Assembly (NCBI GenBank): GCA_009694125.1
Contig: SHVT01000004.1
Coordinates: 1-44,822 of the forward strand
Length of the DNA: 44,822 nt
From: Rhodospirillaceae bacterium
GTDB lineage: Bacteria; Pseudomonadota; Alphaproteobacteria; CACIAM-22H2
Reading direction: 5' to 3'
Shown: one piece after another, positions 9,629 through 20,075 of the stretch
Position numbering within the stretch: position 1 is the stretch's first letter
How the letters are laid out: each line of letters opens with the position of its first letter
Program-made: the position numbers and the translations under genes
Notes under the pieces: generated by a model
What the model was told of the DNA's origin: nothing
What the model saw: the letters and a program-made list of their open reading frames with translations, nothing else
Database searches by the model: none

Positions 9629-11932
9629 ATGTTGTCGCGCAATCTCGAACAAAGCCTTCATCGCGCCCTGGCCCTCGCCAACGAGCGCCGGCACGAATAC
9701 GTCACGCTCGAACATCTCCTGATGGCTCTCACCGAGGACCAGGACGCGATCGCGGTTCTCAAGGCCTGCGGAGTCGATGTCGATCGGTTGCGGCGCGACG
9801 TCACGCGTTACCTCGACACCGAATTGGTGAGCCTGGTTTCGCCGCAGCCGGGCGAGGCCAAGCCGACCGCCGGCTTCCAGCGTGTGCTCCAACGCGCGGC
9901 CATCCATGTCCAATCCTCGGGCCGCGAGGAGGTGACCGGCGCCAATGTCCTGGTCGCGCTGTTCTCCGAACGCGAATCCCACGCCGTGTATTTCCTGCAG
10001 GAACAGGACGTGTCGCGGCTCGACGCCGTGAATTTCATCTCGTACGGCATCGCCAAGGTCGCTGGCCGGGGCGAAGGGCGGCGCGTGCGCGGCGCCGAGG
10101 AAGAAACCGCCGCGGGCGAAAAACCGGGGGCTAAACGCGGCCAGGACGCGCTCGCCGCTTATTGCGTCAATCTTAACAAGAAGGCGATCGGCGGCCGCAT
10201 CGATCCCTTGATCGGGCGCGAGGCCGAGGTCGAGCGCACGATCCAAATCCTGTGCCGGCGATTCAAGAACAATCCGCTTTATGTCGGCGACGCCGGGGTC
10301 GGCAAGACCGCCATCGCCGAAGGGCTGGCCCGCAAAATCGTCAAGGCCGAGGTACCCGAAGTCCTCCGCAACGCCACGATCTTCGCCCTCGACATGGGCT
10401 CCCTGCTGGCCGGCACGCGTTATCGCGGCGATTTCGAGGAGCGGTTGAAGGCTGTGCTCAACGAATTGGAGGCGCATGAAGGCGCCATCCTGTTCATCGA
10501 CGAGATACACACCGTGATCGGCGCCGGCGCCACCAGCGGCGGCTCGATGGACGCGTCCAATCTGTTGAAGCCGGCGCTGGCCAGCGGCACGCTCCGCTGC
10601 ATCGGATCGACGACCTATAAGGAATACCGGATCTATTTCGAAAAGGACCGCGCGCTCGTCCGCCGCTTCCAAAAGATCGACGTGAACGAGCCGAGCATCG
10701 AGGATTCGGTGAAAATCCTGCGCGGCATCAAGCCCTATTACGAGGCCCATCACAAGGTGCGCTACACCGCCGAGGCGATTCGCTCCGCCGTCGAGCTGGC
10801 GTCGCGATACATCAACGACCGCAAGCTGCCCGATAAGGCCATCGACGTGATCGACGAGGTCGGCGCGGCCCAGATGCTGCTGCCGCCCAGCCGGCGCAAA
10901 CGAACGATCACGGTTAAGGATGTCGAAGCCGTGGTCGCCAAGATGGCCCGCATCCCGCCGAAAAGCGTCTCACGCGACGACCGCGCCGTGCTCCAGAACC
11001 TGGATCGCGACCTTAAGACCATGGTGTTCGGCCAGGACAAGGCGATCGAGGCGCTCGCCGCCTCGATCAAACTCGCCCGCGCCGGTTTGCGCGAGCCGGA
11101 AAAGCCCATCGGCGCGTATCTGTTCTCCGGCCCCACCGGCGTCGGCAAGACCGAAGTCGCGCGCCAGCTTGCCCGCAGCATGGGCATCGAGCTGATCCGC
11201 TTCGACATGTCCGAATACATGGAGCGGCACAGCGTGTCGCGGCTGATCGGCGCTCCGCCCGGTTACGTCGGCTTCGATCAGGGCGGGCTGCTCACCGACG
11301 GCGTTGACCAGCATCCGCATTGCGTGCTGCTGCTCGACGAAATCGAAAAGGCCCATCCCGACCTGTTCAACATCCTTTTGCAGGTCATGGACCACGGCAA
11401 GCTGACCGACCATAACGGCAAGGGCGTCGATTTCCGCAACGTCATCCTGATCATGACCACCAATGCCGGCGCCTCCGACATGGCCAAGGCCGCCATCGGT
11501 TTCGAACGCGAGGAACGCGTGGGCGAGGATTTGGAGGCCATCACCCGCATGTTCACGCCGGAATTCCGCAACCGGCTGGACGCCATCATTGCCTTCGCCA
11601 GCTTGCCGCCGGAAGTCATCTCGCGCGTCGTGGACAAATTCGTCATGCAGCTCGAAGCGCAGCTGACCGATCGCGGCGTCACCGTCGAATTGACCGACGC
11701 CGCCCGCAAATGGCTGGCGGAAAAAGGTTACGACCGCCTGTTCGGCGCCCGCCCGCTCGCCCGCGTCATCCAGGAACACATCAAGAAGCCGTTGGCCGAC
11801 GAATTGCTGTTCGGAAAGCTGGCGAAGGGCGGTGTGGTTCGCATCGAAATGCGCGACGGCAAGCTGGTGCTCGACTATCCCGTGCCGGCCCTGCCGCCAC
11901 CCCCGCCGATGCTGCCGGCCTTGGCGGAGTAG
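9629..11932 (+). CDS. clpA: ATP-dependent Clp protease ATP-binding subunit ClpA
   Basis: Two AAA+ modules ([30 protein letters not shown]), N-terminal Clp_N repeats; follows clpS. Confidence 0.98.
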   Translation: MLSRNLEQSLHRALALANERRHEYVTLEHLLMALTEDQDAIAVLKACGVDVDRLRRDVTRYLDTELVSLVSPQPGEAKPTAGFQRVLQRAAIHVQSSGREEVTGANVLVALFSERESHAVYFLQEQDVSRLDAVNFISYGIAKVAGRGEGRRVRGAEEETAAGEKPGAKRGQDALAAYCVNLNKKAIGGRIDPLIGREAEVERTIQILCRRFKNNPLYVGDAGVGKTAIAEGLARKIVKAEVPEVLRNATIFALDMGSLLAGTRYRGDFEERLKAVLNELEAHEGAILFIDEIHTVIGAGATSGGSMDASNLLKPALASGTLRCIGSTTYKEYRIYFEKDRALVRRFQKIDVNEPSIEDSVKILRGIKPYYEAHHKVRYTAEAIRSAVELASRYINDRKLPDKAIDVIDEVGAAQMLLPPSRRKRTITVKDVEAVVAKMARIPPKSVSRDDRAVLQNLDRDLKTMVFGQDKAIEALAASIKLARAGLREPEKPIGAYLFSGPTGVGKTEVARQLARSMGIELIRFDMSEYMERHSVSRLIGAPPGYVGFDQGGLLTDGVDQHPHCVLLLDEIEKAHPDLFNILLQVMDHGKLTDHNGKGVDFRNVILIMTTNAGASDMAKAAIGFEREERVGEDLEAITRMFTPEFRNRLDAIIAFASLPPEVISRVVDKFVMQLEAQLTDRGVTVELTDAARKWLAEKGYDRLFGARPLARVIQEHIKKPLADELLFGKLAKGGVVRIEMRDGKLVLDYPVPALPPPPPMLPALAE

Positions 11933-11962
11933 GGGCGGGGAATGGTGATAACGGAGATTGGG

Positions 11963-12430
11963 CTAGACTAAGTTCAATCCCTCTCTCTGATGAGTGAAGT
12001 TGATTGATTCATACCCAGCATGTTGAGCGGCTAAACATAGACCAAGGTCGTCAGACAGAATAGCAATGTTCTGATTTCCAACTTCCAGAAGAGAACAGTC
12101 TGACAAGCCAATACGAAGAAATTCTTTCCGAGATGATGCGTCAGTGTTCTGAACATAAATTTCTGTTATATTTTCAGTCCACTTACGAAAGGCCATGGCA
12201 ATGTGAGTTTTTTCCGGGTCCTTAATTTGGCTGGACAGATTGGACGCTTCAGATAGTACATTTGGCGTCACGATTACACCGGCGGAAACCGAAATCAGAT
12301 TCCGCAATAGCGTAAAGTCCTCCATGCCATATTTGCGCAGTCTTTTGTGCGCTCTGACATAGTCTGGGTTGGCAAGCCCAACCACGAGCAGAATCAAGAG
12401 ATTGGCGTCCAATGCGATGGTTTTGGGCAT
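11963..12430 (-). CDS. PIN-domain protein (putative ribonuclease/toxin-like)
   Basis: IALDANLLILLVVGL ... TPNVLSEASNL ... GLSDCSLLE ... AILSDDLGL: spaced acidic residues of a PIN fold; locally lower GC; starts directly after the stop of the upstream partner ORF. Confidence 0.72.
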   Translation of the reverse strand: MPKTIALDANLLILLVVGLANPDYVRAHKRLRKYGMEDFTLLRNLISVSAGVIVTPNVLSEASNLSSQIKDPEKTHIAMAFRKWTENITEIYVQNTDASSRKEFLRIGLSDCSLLEVGNQNIAILSDDLGLCLAAQHAGYESINFTHQREGLNLV

Positions 12431-12709
12431 TCACGCATCTTCTCGCCGACGTTTCATGGAAACGACTCGTCCATCGGAGTCTCGCACGGCCACCACCCTA
12501 TAAGCCCTCCTTGCGACCGATTCGCCGCTTATTGCAGTAAAAGCATCTTTGACACTGTTCTACGGCCGCGAAAAACCAAGAGTAATGACCCATTCGCCAC
12601 GTTCAGGGTCAAATTCTACCTCTTCCAAGCCCACGTTTGTTGGGATTTCCTCCCTCAGAACGTCATTGAGCCAATTCTTGGCTACTCGAACCGCATCTTT
12701 TACTTCCAA
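12431..12709 (-). pseudogene. small partner protein of the PIN gene, interrupted by an in-frame TAG
   Basis: TTG start with GGAG upstream: (L)EVKDAVRVAKNWLNDVLREEIPTNVGLEEVEFDPERGEWVITLGFSRP*NSVKDAFTAISGESVARRAYRVVAVRDSDGRVVSMKRRREDA*; TAG at complement(12560..12562); final TGA abuts the PIN ATG. Confidence 0.65.
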
Positions 12710-12752
12710 GATCTTTCTCCATTCGCTGAGGGCTGCGCCCCAAACAAACCAA

Positions 12753-13940
12753 CTACCCGCCCGCGCCCTCGGCTCCGGGAGCGTCGTCGCGGCGATAGGG
12801 GGATTGCGCGGATAGCTCCGCGATCTGAGCGGCGATCGCCGCGCGTTCCTTGTTCAGGAAATCGGCGAGCGCGTCGTGGAAACGGCTGTCGCGGAACCAA
12901 TGCACGCTATAAGTCGGAGTCGGCAGGTAGCCGCGTTGAATCTTGTGTTCGCCCTGGGCCCCGGCCTCGACGCGCTTCAGACCGTGGGCGATCGCGAAAT
13001 CGATGGCGCGGTAATAACACGCCTCGAAGTGCAGGAATTTGTAATCGCCGAGGCTGCCCCAGTTGCGCCCGTACAGCGTCTCGGTCCCGAGCAGATTGAG
13101 TGCGCCGGCGACAAACCGGTCCCGATTCTTGGCCATCACCAGCACGACCTTCTCCGGCATTGTCGTGCCGAGAAGCTGAAAGAATTCGCTGGTCAGATAG
13201 GGATGTCCCCATTTGCCCTCGGACGTCTTCAGATAGAAACGGTGAAAGGCCTCCCAATGGCGGGGTTCGAGCTGCTCGCCGGTGAGGGTCTGAATCTCGA
13301 TGTCCTGAACCTCGACCTCGCGCCGCTCCTTCCGCACTGACTTACGTTTGCGCGATGCCAGCGACGCCAGGAAATCCTCGAAGTCGACGTACCCCTGGTT
13401 GTGCCAGTGGAATTGATAGCCGGTTCGCAACAGCCAGCCGGAGGCGGCCAGGCGCCGGGCCTGGGCCTCGGCCGCGAAGGTGACGTGCAGCGACGACACA
13501 CCAAGCCGGCTGGCGACCGAGATCATGGTTTCGAGCAGCGCATCCTCGATGGCGGCGGCGCGTGGTCCCTGCTGCACCAGCAATCGCGGCCCGGTGACCG
13601 GGGTGAAGGGCACGGCGATTTGAAGCTTGGGGTAATAACTCCCGCCGGCGCGTTCATAAGCCGCGGCCCAGCTGTGGTCGAAGACGTATTCGCCATAGGA
13701 ATGGCTCTTCAGATACATTGGGACGGCGCCCACCAGCCGACCTTCGGAATCCTCGGCGACCAAATGCTGGGGTAGCCAGCCGGTTTCGGCCGTCGCGGAG
13801 CCGCTGGCTTCCAGCGCGTGCAGGAAAGCGTGATTGGCGAAGGGCGAGTCCGAATCGACCAATGAATCCCAGGCCGCCGCCGGAACGTCAGCGATTTTGT
13901 CGACGACTTTGACGGTCAGCGGTTTGCGTCCGTCCGGCAC
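12753..13940 (-). CDS. GNAT/FemAB-like N-acyltransferase (peptidogalycan biosynthesis/recognition family, DUF482)
   Basis: SPFANHAFLHALEASGSATAETGWLPQHLVAED...MYLKSHSYGEYVFDHSWAAAYERAGGSYYPKLQIAVPFTPVTGPRLL is characteristic. Confidence 0.88.
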   Translation of the reverse strand: MPDGRKPLTVKVVDKIADVPAAAWDSLVDSDSPFANHAFLHALEASGSATAETGWLPQHLVAEDSEGRLVGAVPMYLKSHSYGEYVFDHSWAAAYERAGGSYYPKLQIAVPFTPVTGPRLLVQQGPRAAAIEDALLETMISVASRLGVSSLHVTFAAEAQARRLAASGWLLRTGYQFHWHNQGYVDFEDFLASLASRKRKSVRKERREVEVQDIEIQTLTGEQLEPRHWEAFHRFYLKTSEGKWGHPYLTSEFFQLLGTTMPEKVVLVMAKNRDRFVAGALNLLGTETLYGRNWGSLGDYKFLHFEACYYRAIDFAIAHGLKRVEAGAQGEHKIQRGYLPTPTYSVHWFRDSRFHDALADFLNKERAAIAAQIAELSAQSPYRRDDAPGAEGAGG

Positions 13941-14146
13941 GGTTTAGGCCCCTCGATTCCGAGGCCGGGGTCGCTTAAATGTCACGTCGACGACGTTGCT
14001 CGCGATCGGACCATCGGAAGCCGACAAGCTTAGGCCGTTGCGCGCAAAAGCGGGCGGGGAATTATCGCGGTCGCGGAATATCCGTCGCCGCAACCGCCCG
14101 GCACTCCCGATCCGGTTTCTTCAGGCCCGCTGCGCGCGTTCGTGTC

Positions 14147-14758
14147 CTAACGCAACTCGAAGAGCGCCTCGACCTCCACCGCCACACCCCAGGGCAGCGT
14201 GTTGACGCCCACGGCGGTGCGGGCATGTTTACCGTCGTCGCCGAAGACCTCGACGAGCAGGTCGGAGGCGCCATTCATCACCTTGGGCTGATCGACGAAA
14301 TCCGCCATGGAATTGACGAAGCCGCCGATCCGCACGCAGCGCTTGACCTTGTCGAGATTGCCGCCACAGGCTGCCTTCAACTGGGCGACGACATTCAGCG
14401 CGCATACCCGCGCTGCCCGCTGCCCGTCTTCGATGGTGTATTCCCGGCCAAGCTTACCGAGAAACTGGGGAACGCCGTTCTCCAGCGTGATCTGCCCGGA
14501 GATGAAAACCAGCTTCCCGGTTCTGACGAAGGGAATGTAGTTGGCAACCGGCGGCGCGACGGCGGGCAAGACGATGCCGATTTCGTGCATGCGCTTTTCG
14601 ATCTGTGATCCCGACCGCGTGCTCGCGGGGCGAGCCGAAGCGCTTTTGCCGGCGGCCTTCGCCGGCGCCGCCTTTTTTACCGCGACGCTGGCGGAACGTT
14701 TGGGCGCCGCTTTCGGAGCCGGCTTCTTCTTGGCAACTCGCGCAGTCTTGGCCGCCAT
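14147..14758 (-). CDS. RidA/YjgF family protein with Lys/Ala/Pro-rich N-terminal tail
   Basis: [15 protein letters not shown]...[10 protein letters not shown] is RidA-like; N-terminal ~50 aa [42 protein letters not shown]. Confidence 0.85.
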   Translation of the reverse strand: MAAKTARVAKKKPAPKAAPKRSASVAVKKAAPAKAAGKSASARPASTRSGSQIEKRMHEIGIVLPAVAPPVANYIPFVRTGKLVFISGQITLENGVPQFLGKLGREYTIEDGQRAARVCALNVVAQLKAACGGNLDKVKRCVRIGGFVNSMADFVDQPKVMNGASDLLVEVFGDDGKHARTAVGVNTLPWGVAVEVEALFELR

Positions 14759-14791
14759 CGTGTTCCCCTTTGTTGGACGCGGTGCCGTCGA

Positions 14792-17700
14792 TCAGCTGCA
14801 CCCGTTGGTGGAGCCGCAGGTGACGCATTTGAGGCAGGTACCGTTGCGAACCAGCGTGAAATTGCCGCATTCGCCGCAGGCATCGCCCTCATAACCCCGG
14901 AATTTTGCCTCGCGGATGCGGGTCATACGCTCGCTCACATCGTCGCGCACCGCGATGGCGATCTCGGCGGTCCCGGTCGTCGTGGCGGTCGCGGTTCCGC
15001 CGCCGACCGCCGCGAGTGTCTGGGTCGCCACGCCGCGGCCATGGAAGACATAGAGATTGCCGCGCACGAAGCCGTTGCTGGCGGCGCGGGCGACGCTCGA
15101 GAAATCGGGCGTGGTCTGCCGTTCGAGCGAGCTTTCGCCTTCGCCACGGCCGATGCTGTCGTGGCGGGTTTCGGCCGGATCGGCGTGGGAGAGGTCGTTG
15201 CGGCCAAGATAGGAGACGGCAAGTTCGCGGAAGATGTAGTCCAGCACGGACGTCGCCATTTTGATGGCGTCGTTGCCCTCGACGATGCCGGACGGCTCGA
15301 AGCGGGTGAAGGTGAAGGCCTCGACGAATTCCTCCAGCGGCACGCCGTATTGCAGGCCGATCGAGATGGCGATGGCGTAGTTGTTCATCAAGCTGCGGAA
15401 GGCGGCGCCTTCCTTGTGCATGTCGATGAAGATTTCGCCGAGTTTGCCGTCGTCGTATTCGCCCGTTCGGAGATAGACCTTGTGGCCGCCAACGATGGCC
15501 TTTTGGGTGTAACCCTTGCGGCGCTGCGGCAGCCTTGCCCGCTCGAGCTTGTTGACCACGCGATCGATCACACGTTCGACGATACGCTCGGCCAGGATTT
15601 CGGCGCGAGCCGCCTGCGGCTGCGCCGTCAGAGTCTCGACCAGGGTCTCGGCGTCTTCGTCATCGGCGATCACGGTCGACAGCGGCTGCGACAGCTTCGA
15701 GCCGTCGCGGTACAGCGCGGTCGACTTCAGCCCCAGCCGCCAGGACAGGAGATAGGCGTCCTTGCAGGCCGCGACGGTGGCGGCGTTGGGCATGTTGATC
15801 GTCTTGGAGATGGCGCCCGAGATGAAGGGCTGTGCCGCCGCCATCATCCGAATGTGGCTCTCGACCGACAAGGACCGGGTTCCGGTGCGACCGCACGGCG
15901 TCGCGCAATCGAAGACCGGAAGATGTTCGGCCTTGAGGTGCGGAGCGCCCTCGACCGTCATCGCCCCGCAGCAATAGATATTGGCGGCGTCGATGTCGCG
16001 CTTGGAGAAGCCCAGCGCGGCCAACATGTCGACGCCGACTTCATCCAATCTTTCGATGGAGAGGCCGAGGGCGGTGGTGCAGAATTCCTCGCCCAGCGTC
16101 CATTTGTTGAAGACGTATTTGATGTCGAACGCGCTGCCCAGCGCGGCCTCTACGGCGGCCAGCGCGGCATCGTTGAAGCCTTTTGCCCGCAGCCGCTCGT
16201 GGTCGATGCCGGAGGCGTTCTTAAGCGTACCGTGGCCGATGGCATAGGCGACGATCTCGGCGATCTCTGCCTCGTCATAGCCGAGGGTACGCAGCGCCTC
16301 CGGCACCGTTCGGTTGATGATCTTGAAATAGCCGCCGCCAGCGAGCTTCTTGGATTTGACCAGGGCGAAATCCGGCTCGATGCCCGTCGTGTCGCAGTCC
16401 ATCACCAGGCCGATCGTGCCGGTCGGCGCGACGACGGTCGTCTGGGCATTGCGATAGCCATGCGCCTCGCCCTGGGCGAGCGCCCGGTCCCAAGCCCGGC
16501 GCGCGGCCGTCGCCAGGGCCGGTTCTGGGCACGCCGCCGCGTTGAGCGGGACCGGGGCGATCGAAAGGCCCTCATACCCGTCCGTCGCGCCGTGGGCGGC
16601 GCGGCGGTGATTGCGGATGACACGCAGCATCGCCTCGCCATCGTGTTCGAAGCCCGGAAAGGGTCCAAGCTCCTCGGCCATCTCGGCCGATGTGGCATAA
16701 GCGACGCCGGTCATGGTCGAGGTGATGGCGGCGCACAGGGCGCGGCCAGCATCGCTGTCATAGGGCAGGCCCGCGGCCATGAGCAGCGCGCCAATATTGG
16801 CGTAGCCAAGGCCGAGCGTGCGGTAGCGATAGGACAGCTCGGCGATGCGCCGCGCCGGGAATTGCGCCATCAGCACCGAAATCTCGAGAACGACGGTCCA
16901 CAGGCGCACGGCGTGTTCAAAGCCCTCGACGTCGAAACTTCCATCCGCCCTGCGGAAGGTCATCAGATTGAGCGAGGCGAGGTTGCACGCGGTGTCGTCC
17001 AGGAACATGTATTCCGAGCACGGGTTGGACGCATTGATGCGACCGCCCCCTGGGCAGGTGTGCCATTCATTGATCGTGGTATCGAATTGGACGCCGGGGT
17101 CGGCACAGGCCCAGGCGGCGAACCCGATCTTTTCCCACAGGTCGCGTGCCGGCAGCGTCGCGTGGACGCGGCCATCGGTCCGCCGGATCAGATTCCACGG
17201 CCGGTCGGAAAGAACCGCATCAATGAAATCGTTGTTCAGGCGCACGGAATTGTTGGAGTTTTGTCCGGAGACGGTGAAATAGCCGTCGCTGTCCCAATCG
17301 GTGTCGTAGACCGGCACGTCGATGGCGGTGTAGCCCTGACGCGCGAATTGGATGGCGCGGCGAATGGAATTCTCCGGGATCATCGCCTTGCGGGAGGCGG
17401 CCAAGACCGGCTTGACCCGTGGGTGATTGAGCATCCCGGCGTCGCTGCCTTCGCCCATCACGTCCACCGGAACCCCGGCGCAGGCCTTGACGATCGCGTT
17501 CAGATGTTTGTGGGCCAGCTTCGATCCGGCGACCAGCGCGGCGACTTTCTGCTCCTCGACGACCTTCCAGTCGATGAAGGTCTCGATGTCGGGGTGGTCG
17601 ATGTCGACGGTGACCATCTTGGCCGCCCGCCGAGTCGTGCCGCCGGATTTGATGGCGCCCGCGGCACGGTCGCCGATCTTAAGAAAGCTCATCAGGCCGG

Positions 17701-18454
17701 ACGAGCGCCCGCCGCCGGAGAGCGACTCGCCTTCGCCCCGCAGCCGCGAGAAATTGCTGCCCGTTCCGGATCCGTATTTGAACAAACGGGCCTCGCGCAC
17801 CCACAAATCCATGATGCCGCCTTCATTCACCAGATCGTCGGCGACGCTTTGAATGAAACAGGCATGGGGCTGCGGGTGTTCATAGGCCGATTCCGAAGCC
17901 ACGACTTCGCCCTTGAGCGGATCGACGTAATAATGACCCTGGGCTGGGCCGTCGATGCCATAGGCCCAGTGCAGCCCGGTGTTGAACCATTGCGGCGAAT
18001 TCGGTGCCGCCATCTGCCGGCACAACATGAATCGCAATTCGTCGAAGAAGGCGAGGGCGTCGGTTTCGCCGTCGAAATAGCCGCCTTTCCAGCCCCAATA
18101 GGTCCAGGTCCCGGCCAGGCGGTCGAAGACCTCGCGGGCGCTGGTCTCGCCCCGGCTGCGCTGGTCGGCGGGAAGTTTCTCAAGGGAGCGTTCGTCGGGC
18201 ACCCGGCGCCATAGCCAAGACGGAACGCTGGTTTCTTCGACCGATTTCAGCGCCGCGGGCACGCCCCGTTTACGAAAATATTTCTGGGCCAGGACATCGC
18301 TGGCGACCTGGGACCAATCCGACGGTACATCGATGCCTTCCTGGCGGAAGACGACCGACCCATCGGGATTGCGGATTTCGCTGGCAATCCGATGAAAATC
18401 AATCCCGGCATAGGCGTCGGTGCCCGCGCGCGTGAAGCGTCGCTTGATACGCAT
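14792..18454 (-). CDS. nrdJ: vitamin B12-dependent (class II) ribonucleoside-diphosphate reductase NrdJ
   Basis: [20 protein letters not shown] start; [23 protein letters not shown]-terminal [28 protein letters not shown] zinc ribbon. Confidence 0.96.
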   Translation of the reverse strand: MRIKRRFTRAGTDAYAGIDFHRIASEIRNPDGSVVFRQEGIDVPSDWSQVASDVLAQKYFRKRGVPAALKSVEETSVPSWLWRRVPDERSLEKLPADQRSRGETSAREVFDRLAGTWTYWGWKGGYFDGETDALAFFDELRFMLCRQMAAPNSPQWFNTGLHWAYGIDGPAQGHYYVDPLKGEVVASESAYEHPQPHACFIQSVADDLVNEGGIMDLWVREARLFKYGSGTGSNFSRLRGEGESLSGGGRSSGLMSFLKIGDRAAGAIKSGGTTRRAAKMVTVDIDHPDIETFIDWKVVEEQKVAALVAGSKLAHKHLNAIVKACAGVPVDVMGEGSDAGMLNHPRVKPVLAASRKAMIPENSIRRAIQFARQGYTAIDVPVYDTDWDSDGYFTVSGQNSNNSVRLNNDFIDAVLSDRPWNLIRRTDGRVHATLPARDLWEKIGFAAWACADPGVQFDTTINEWHTCPGGGRINASNPCSEYMFLDDTACNLASLNLMTFRRADGSFDVEGFEHAVRLWTVVLEISVLMAQFPARRIAELSYRYRTLGLGYANIGALLMAAGLPYDSDAGRALCAAITSTMTGVAYATSAEMAEELGPFPGFEHDGEAMLRVIRNHRRAAHGATDGYEGLSIAPVPLNAAACPEPALATAARRAWDRALAQGEAHGYRNAQTTVVAPTGTIGLVMDCDTTGIEPDFALVKSKKLAGGGYFKIINRTVPEALRTLGYDEAEIAEIVAYAIGHGTLKNASGIDHERLRAKGFNDAALAAVEAALGSAFDIKYVFNKWTLGEEFCTTALGLSIERLDEVGVDMLAALGFSKRDIDAANIYCCGAMTVEGAPHLKAEHLPVFDCATPCGRTGTRSLSVESHIRMMAAAQPFISGAISKTINMPNAATVAACKDAYLLSWRLGLKSTALYRDGSKLSQPLSTVIADDEDAETLVETLTAQPQAARAEILAERIVERVIDRVVNKLERARLPQRRKGYTQKAIVGGHKVYLRTGEYDDGKLGEIFIDMHKEGAAFRSLMNNYAIAISIGLQYGVPLEEFVEAFTFTRFEPSGIVEGNDAIKMATSVLDYIFRELAVSYLGRNDLSHADPAETRHDSIGRGEGESSLERQTTPDFSSVARAASNGFVRGNLYVFHGRGVATQTLAAVGGGTATATTTGTAEIAIAVRDDVSERMTRIREAKFRGYEGDACGECGNFTLVRNGTCLKCVTCGSTNGCS

Positions 18455-18513
18455 GAAATCCCCCAAAGCCCCCGGCTGTGCTGCTGTGTCTGTTGTGCCA
18501 TCGCGCCGAAGGC

Positions 18514-18560
18514 GCCCTAGATATTGTGGCAACGCCAACGGAACACGCAATCTGTAGCAC
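18514..18560 (-). promoter_or_regulatory. tandem NrdR-like boxes upstream of nrdJ
   Basis: Box A 18514-18529 GCCCTAGATATTGTGG and box B 18545-18560 ACGCAATCTGTAGCAC; both contain CWA-N4-TWG; starts 31 nt apart. Confidence 0.6.
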
Positions 18561-19101
18561 AAGTAGGTAGGGCTGGCAAGTAAAAATCGGATGGGAGTGA
18601 ATTCGTGAAGGCCGGTAGGAATAAAAAAGCCCACGATGTCTTGGCGCGCCAGGGAACGCCATTCGTTTTATTTGCGGAGCCGAAATTTTATTACTGCGCG
18701 CTCTTTAAGAGCGGTCAACAACAATAATGTAATACTTGAACAATGCGAGCTTACAAACCGCACGAGACGATTACGAGCCGGGGATTGTAGTGGGGGGCCG
18801 CAGGCAATTTCAACCATATTTTGTTGATGTGATTGGTTGTGCCCACTATATGTAGACAAAGTCATGACAATCCAATGACATGGCCCAAGGGCTTGGCGAT
18901 CAGGCTGAAATCTGACCGGGTTCGAGAATAATTTTTCGTGTAATAACAGTGCTGTATTCCAATATCCTCGATTATGTTGGCAACAAAGGCATGGTTGCTC
19001 CTTGGGCGAAGGAAGCCTGGACATGCGTTGGGCTGGATGGAAGTGCCGGCCGGTGTATAGTCCGCTCAAGCGGCCCTTCTTGAGGGGGATTTCGGAAGAT
19101 C

Positions 19102-19455
19102 ATGACGATTGGTACGCGGCTTCTTACCTGGTTCGAGGGCGAACTTGTCGGCTCGGACAGCCTCGGCAATATCTATTATCGCTCGCGGCGGAGCCGTCGC
19201 AACGGGCGGGAAAAACGCTGGGTCATCTACAAGGGCCAGGCCGAAGCCTCGATGGTGCCGCCGGAGTGGAATGGCTGGCTTCGCCACACATTCGCCGAAC
19301 CGCCCCTTGGCGATCGCCTGGTTCATGCCTGGCAGAAGCCGCATCAGCCGAACCTGACCGGCACGCCGCAGGCCTATCGACCGCCCGGTCACCTGTTGGC
19401 GGGTGGCCAGCGGCAGAAGGCGACCGGCGACTACGAACCCTGGCGGCCGGTTTGA
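19102..19455 (+). CDS. NADH:ubiquinone oxidoreductase NDUFA12/B17.2 family subunit
   Basis: LVGSDSLGNIYYRSRR...RWVIYKGQAEASMVPPEWNGWLRHTFAEPP...KPHQPNLTGTPQAYRPPGHLL. Confidence 0.93.
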   Translation: MTIGTRLLTWFEGELVGSDSLGNIYYRSRRSRRNGREKRWVIYKGQAEASMVPPEWNGWLRHTFAEPPLGDRLVHAWQKPHQPNLTGTPQAYRPPGHLLAGGQRQKATGDYEPWRPV

Positions 19456-19574
19456 AATCTCGCCGTTCGCGTCGTTGGTTGAAGCCGGCTTATTTCAATA
19501 CATGATACTCATTGGCCAGTTCCCGACCGCCCGGCGCCGTGTTGGCGCGGCCGGTGCGGCAGCGGAGTGATCGA

Positions 19575-20075
19575 ATGGAAAAAAATCTCGTCGAAACCCT
19601 GCTCGGCGCCGTGGTCCTGGTTGTGGCTGGGCTGTTTTTGTCCTTCGCCTACACCAGCACGAGCTTAACCGCGAGCGGCGGCTATGATGTCCTCGCCCGG
19701 TTCGAGCGCATCGACGGCATCAATGTCGGGAGCGACGTGAAACTCAGCGGCATCAAGGTCGGCACCGTCGTCGAGCAAAAGCTGGATCACGACACCTTCA
19801 TGGCCGTCATCCGCATGAACATCGATCCCGCCGTTAAGCTGCCCACGGACACTGTCGCCCAGATCACTTCCGAAGGGTTGTTGGGCGGCCAGTATCTGGC
19901 GCTGGTTCCGGGTGGCGACGATCGCAACATCGGGCCCGGGGGCGAGATCAAATACACGCAAGCGCCGATCAATCTGATGTCGCTGCTCGGCAAGTTTATC
20001 TTCAGCGCCGCTGAGAACTCTGGCACCAAGCCAAGCGAGGGCGCCAAGCCGGGGGGCAAGGGGCCGGCCAATTAA
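19575..20075 (+). CDS. mlaD: MlaD-like phospholipid transport substrate-binding protein (MCE domain)
   Basis: MEKNLVETLLGAVVLVVAGLFL...GYDVLARFERIDGINVGSDVKLSGIKVGTV...EGLLGGQYLALVPGGD. Confidence 0.93.
   Translation: MEKNLVETLLGAVVLVVAGLFLSFAYTSTSLTASGGYDVLARFERIDGINVGSDVKLSGIKVGTVVEQKLDHDTFMAVIRMNIDPAVKLPTDTVAQITSEGLLGGQYLALVPGGDDRNIGPGGEIKYTQAPINLMSLLGKFIFSAAENSGTKPSEGAKPGGKGPAN

Noticed and set aside
9344-10753. 469-aa minus-strand ORF opposite clpS/clpA
   Set aside because: Shadow of highly conserved clpSA
15041-18214. 1057-aa plus-strand ORF opposite nrdJ
   Set aside because: Antisense shadow ORF typical of GC-rich DNA; no recognisable domain, nrdJ is unambiguous
18668-19069. 133-aa minus-strand ORF in the nrdJ upstream region
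   Set aside because: No domain or RBS recognised; composition unlike neighbouring proteins
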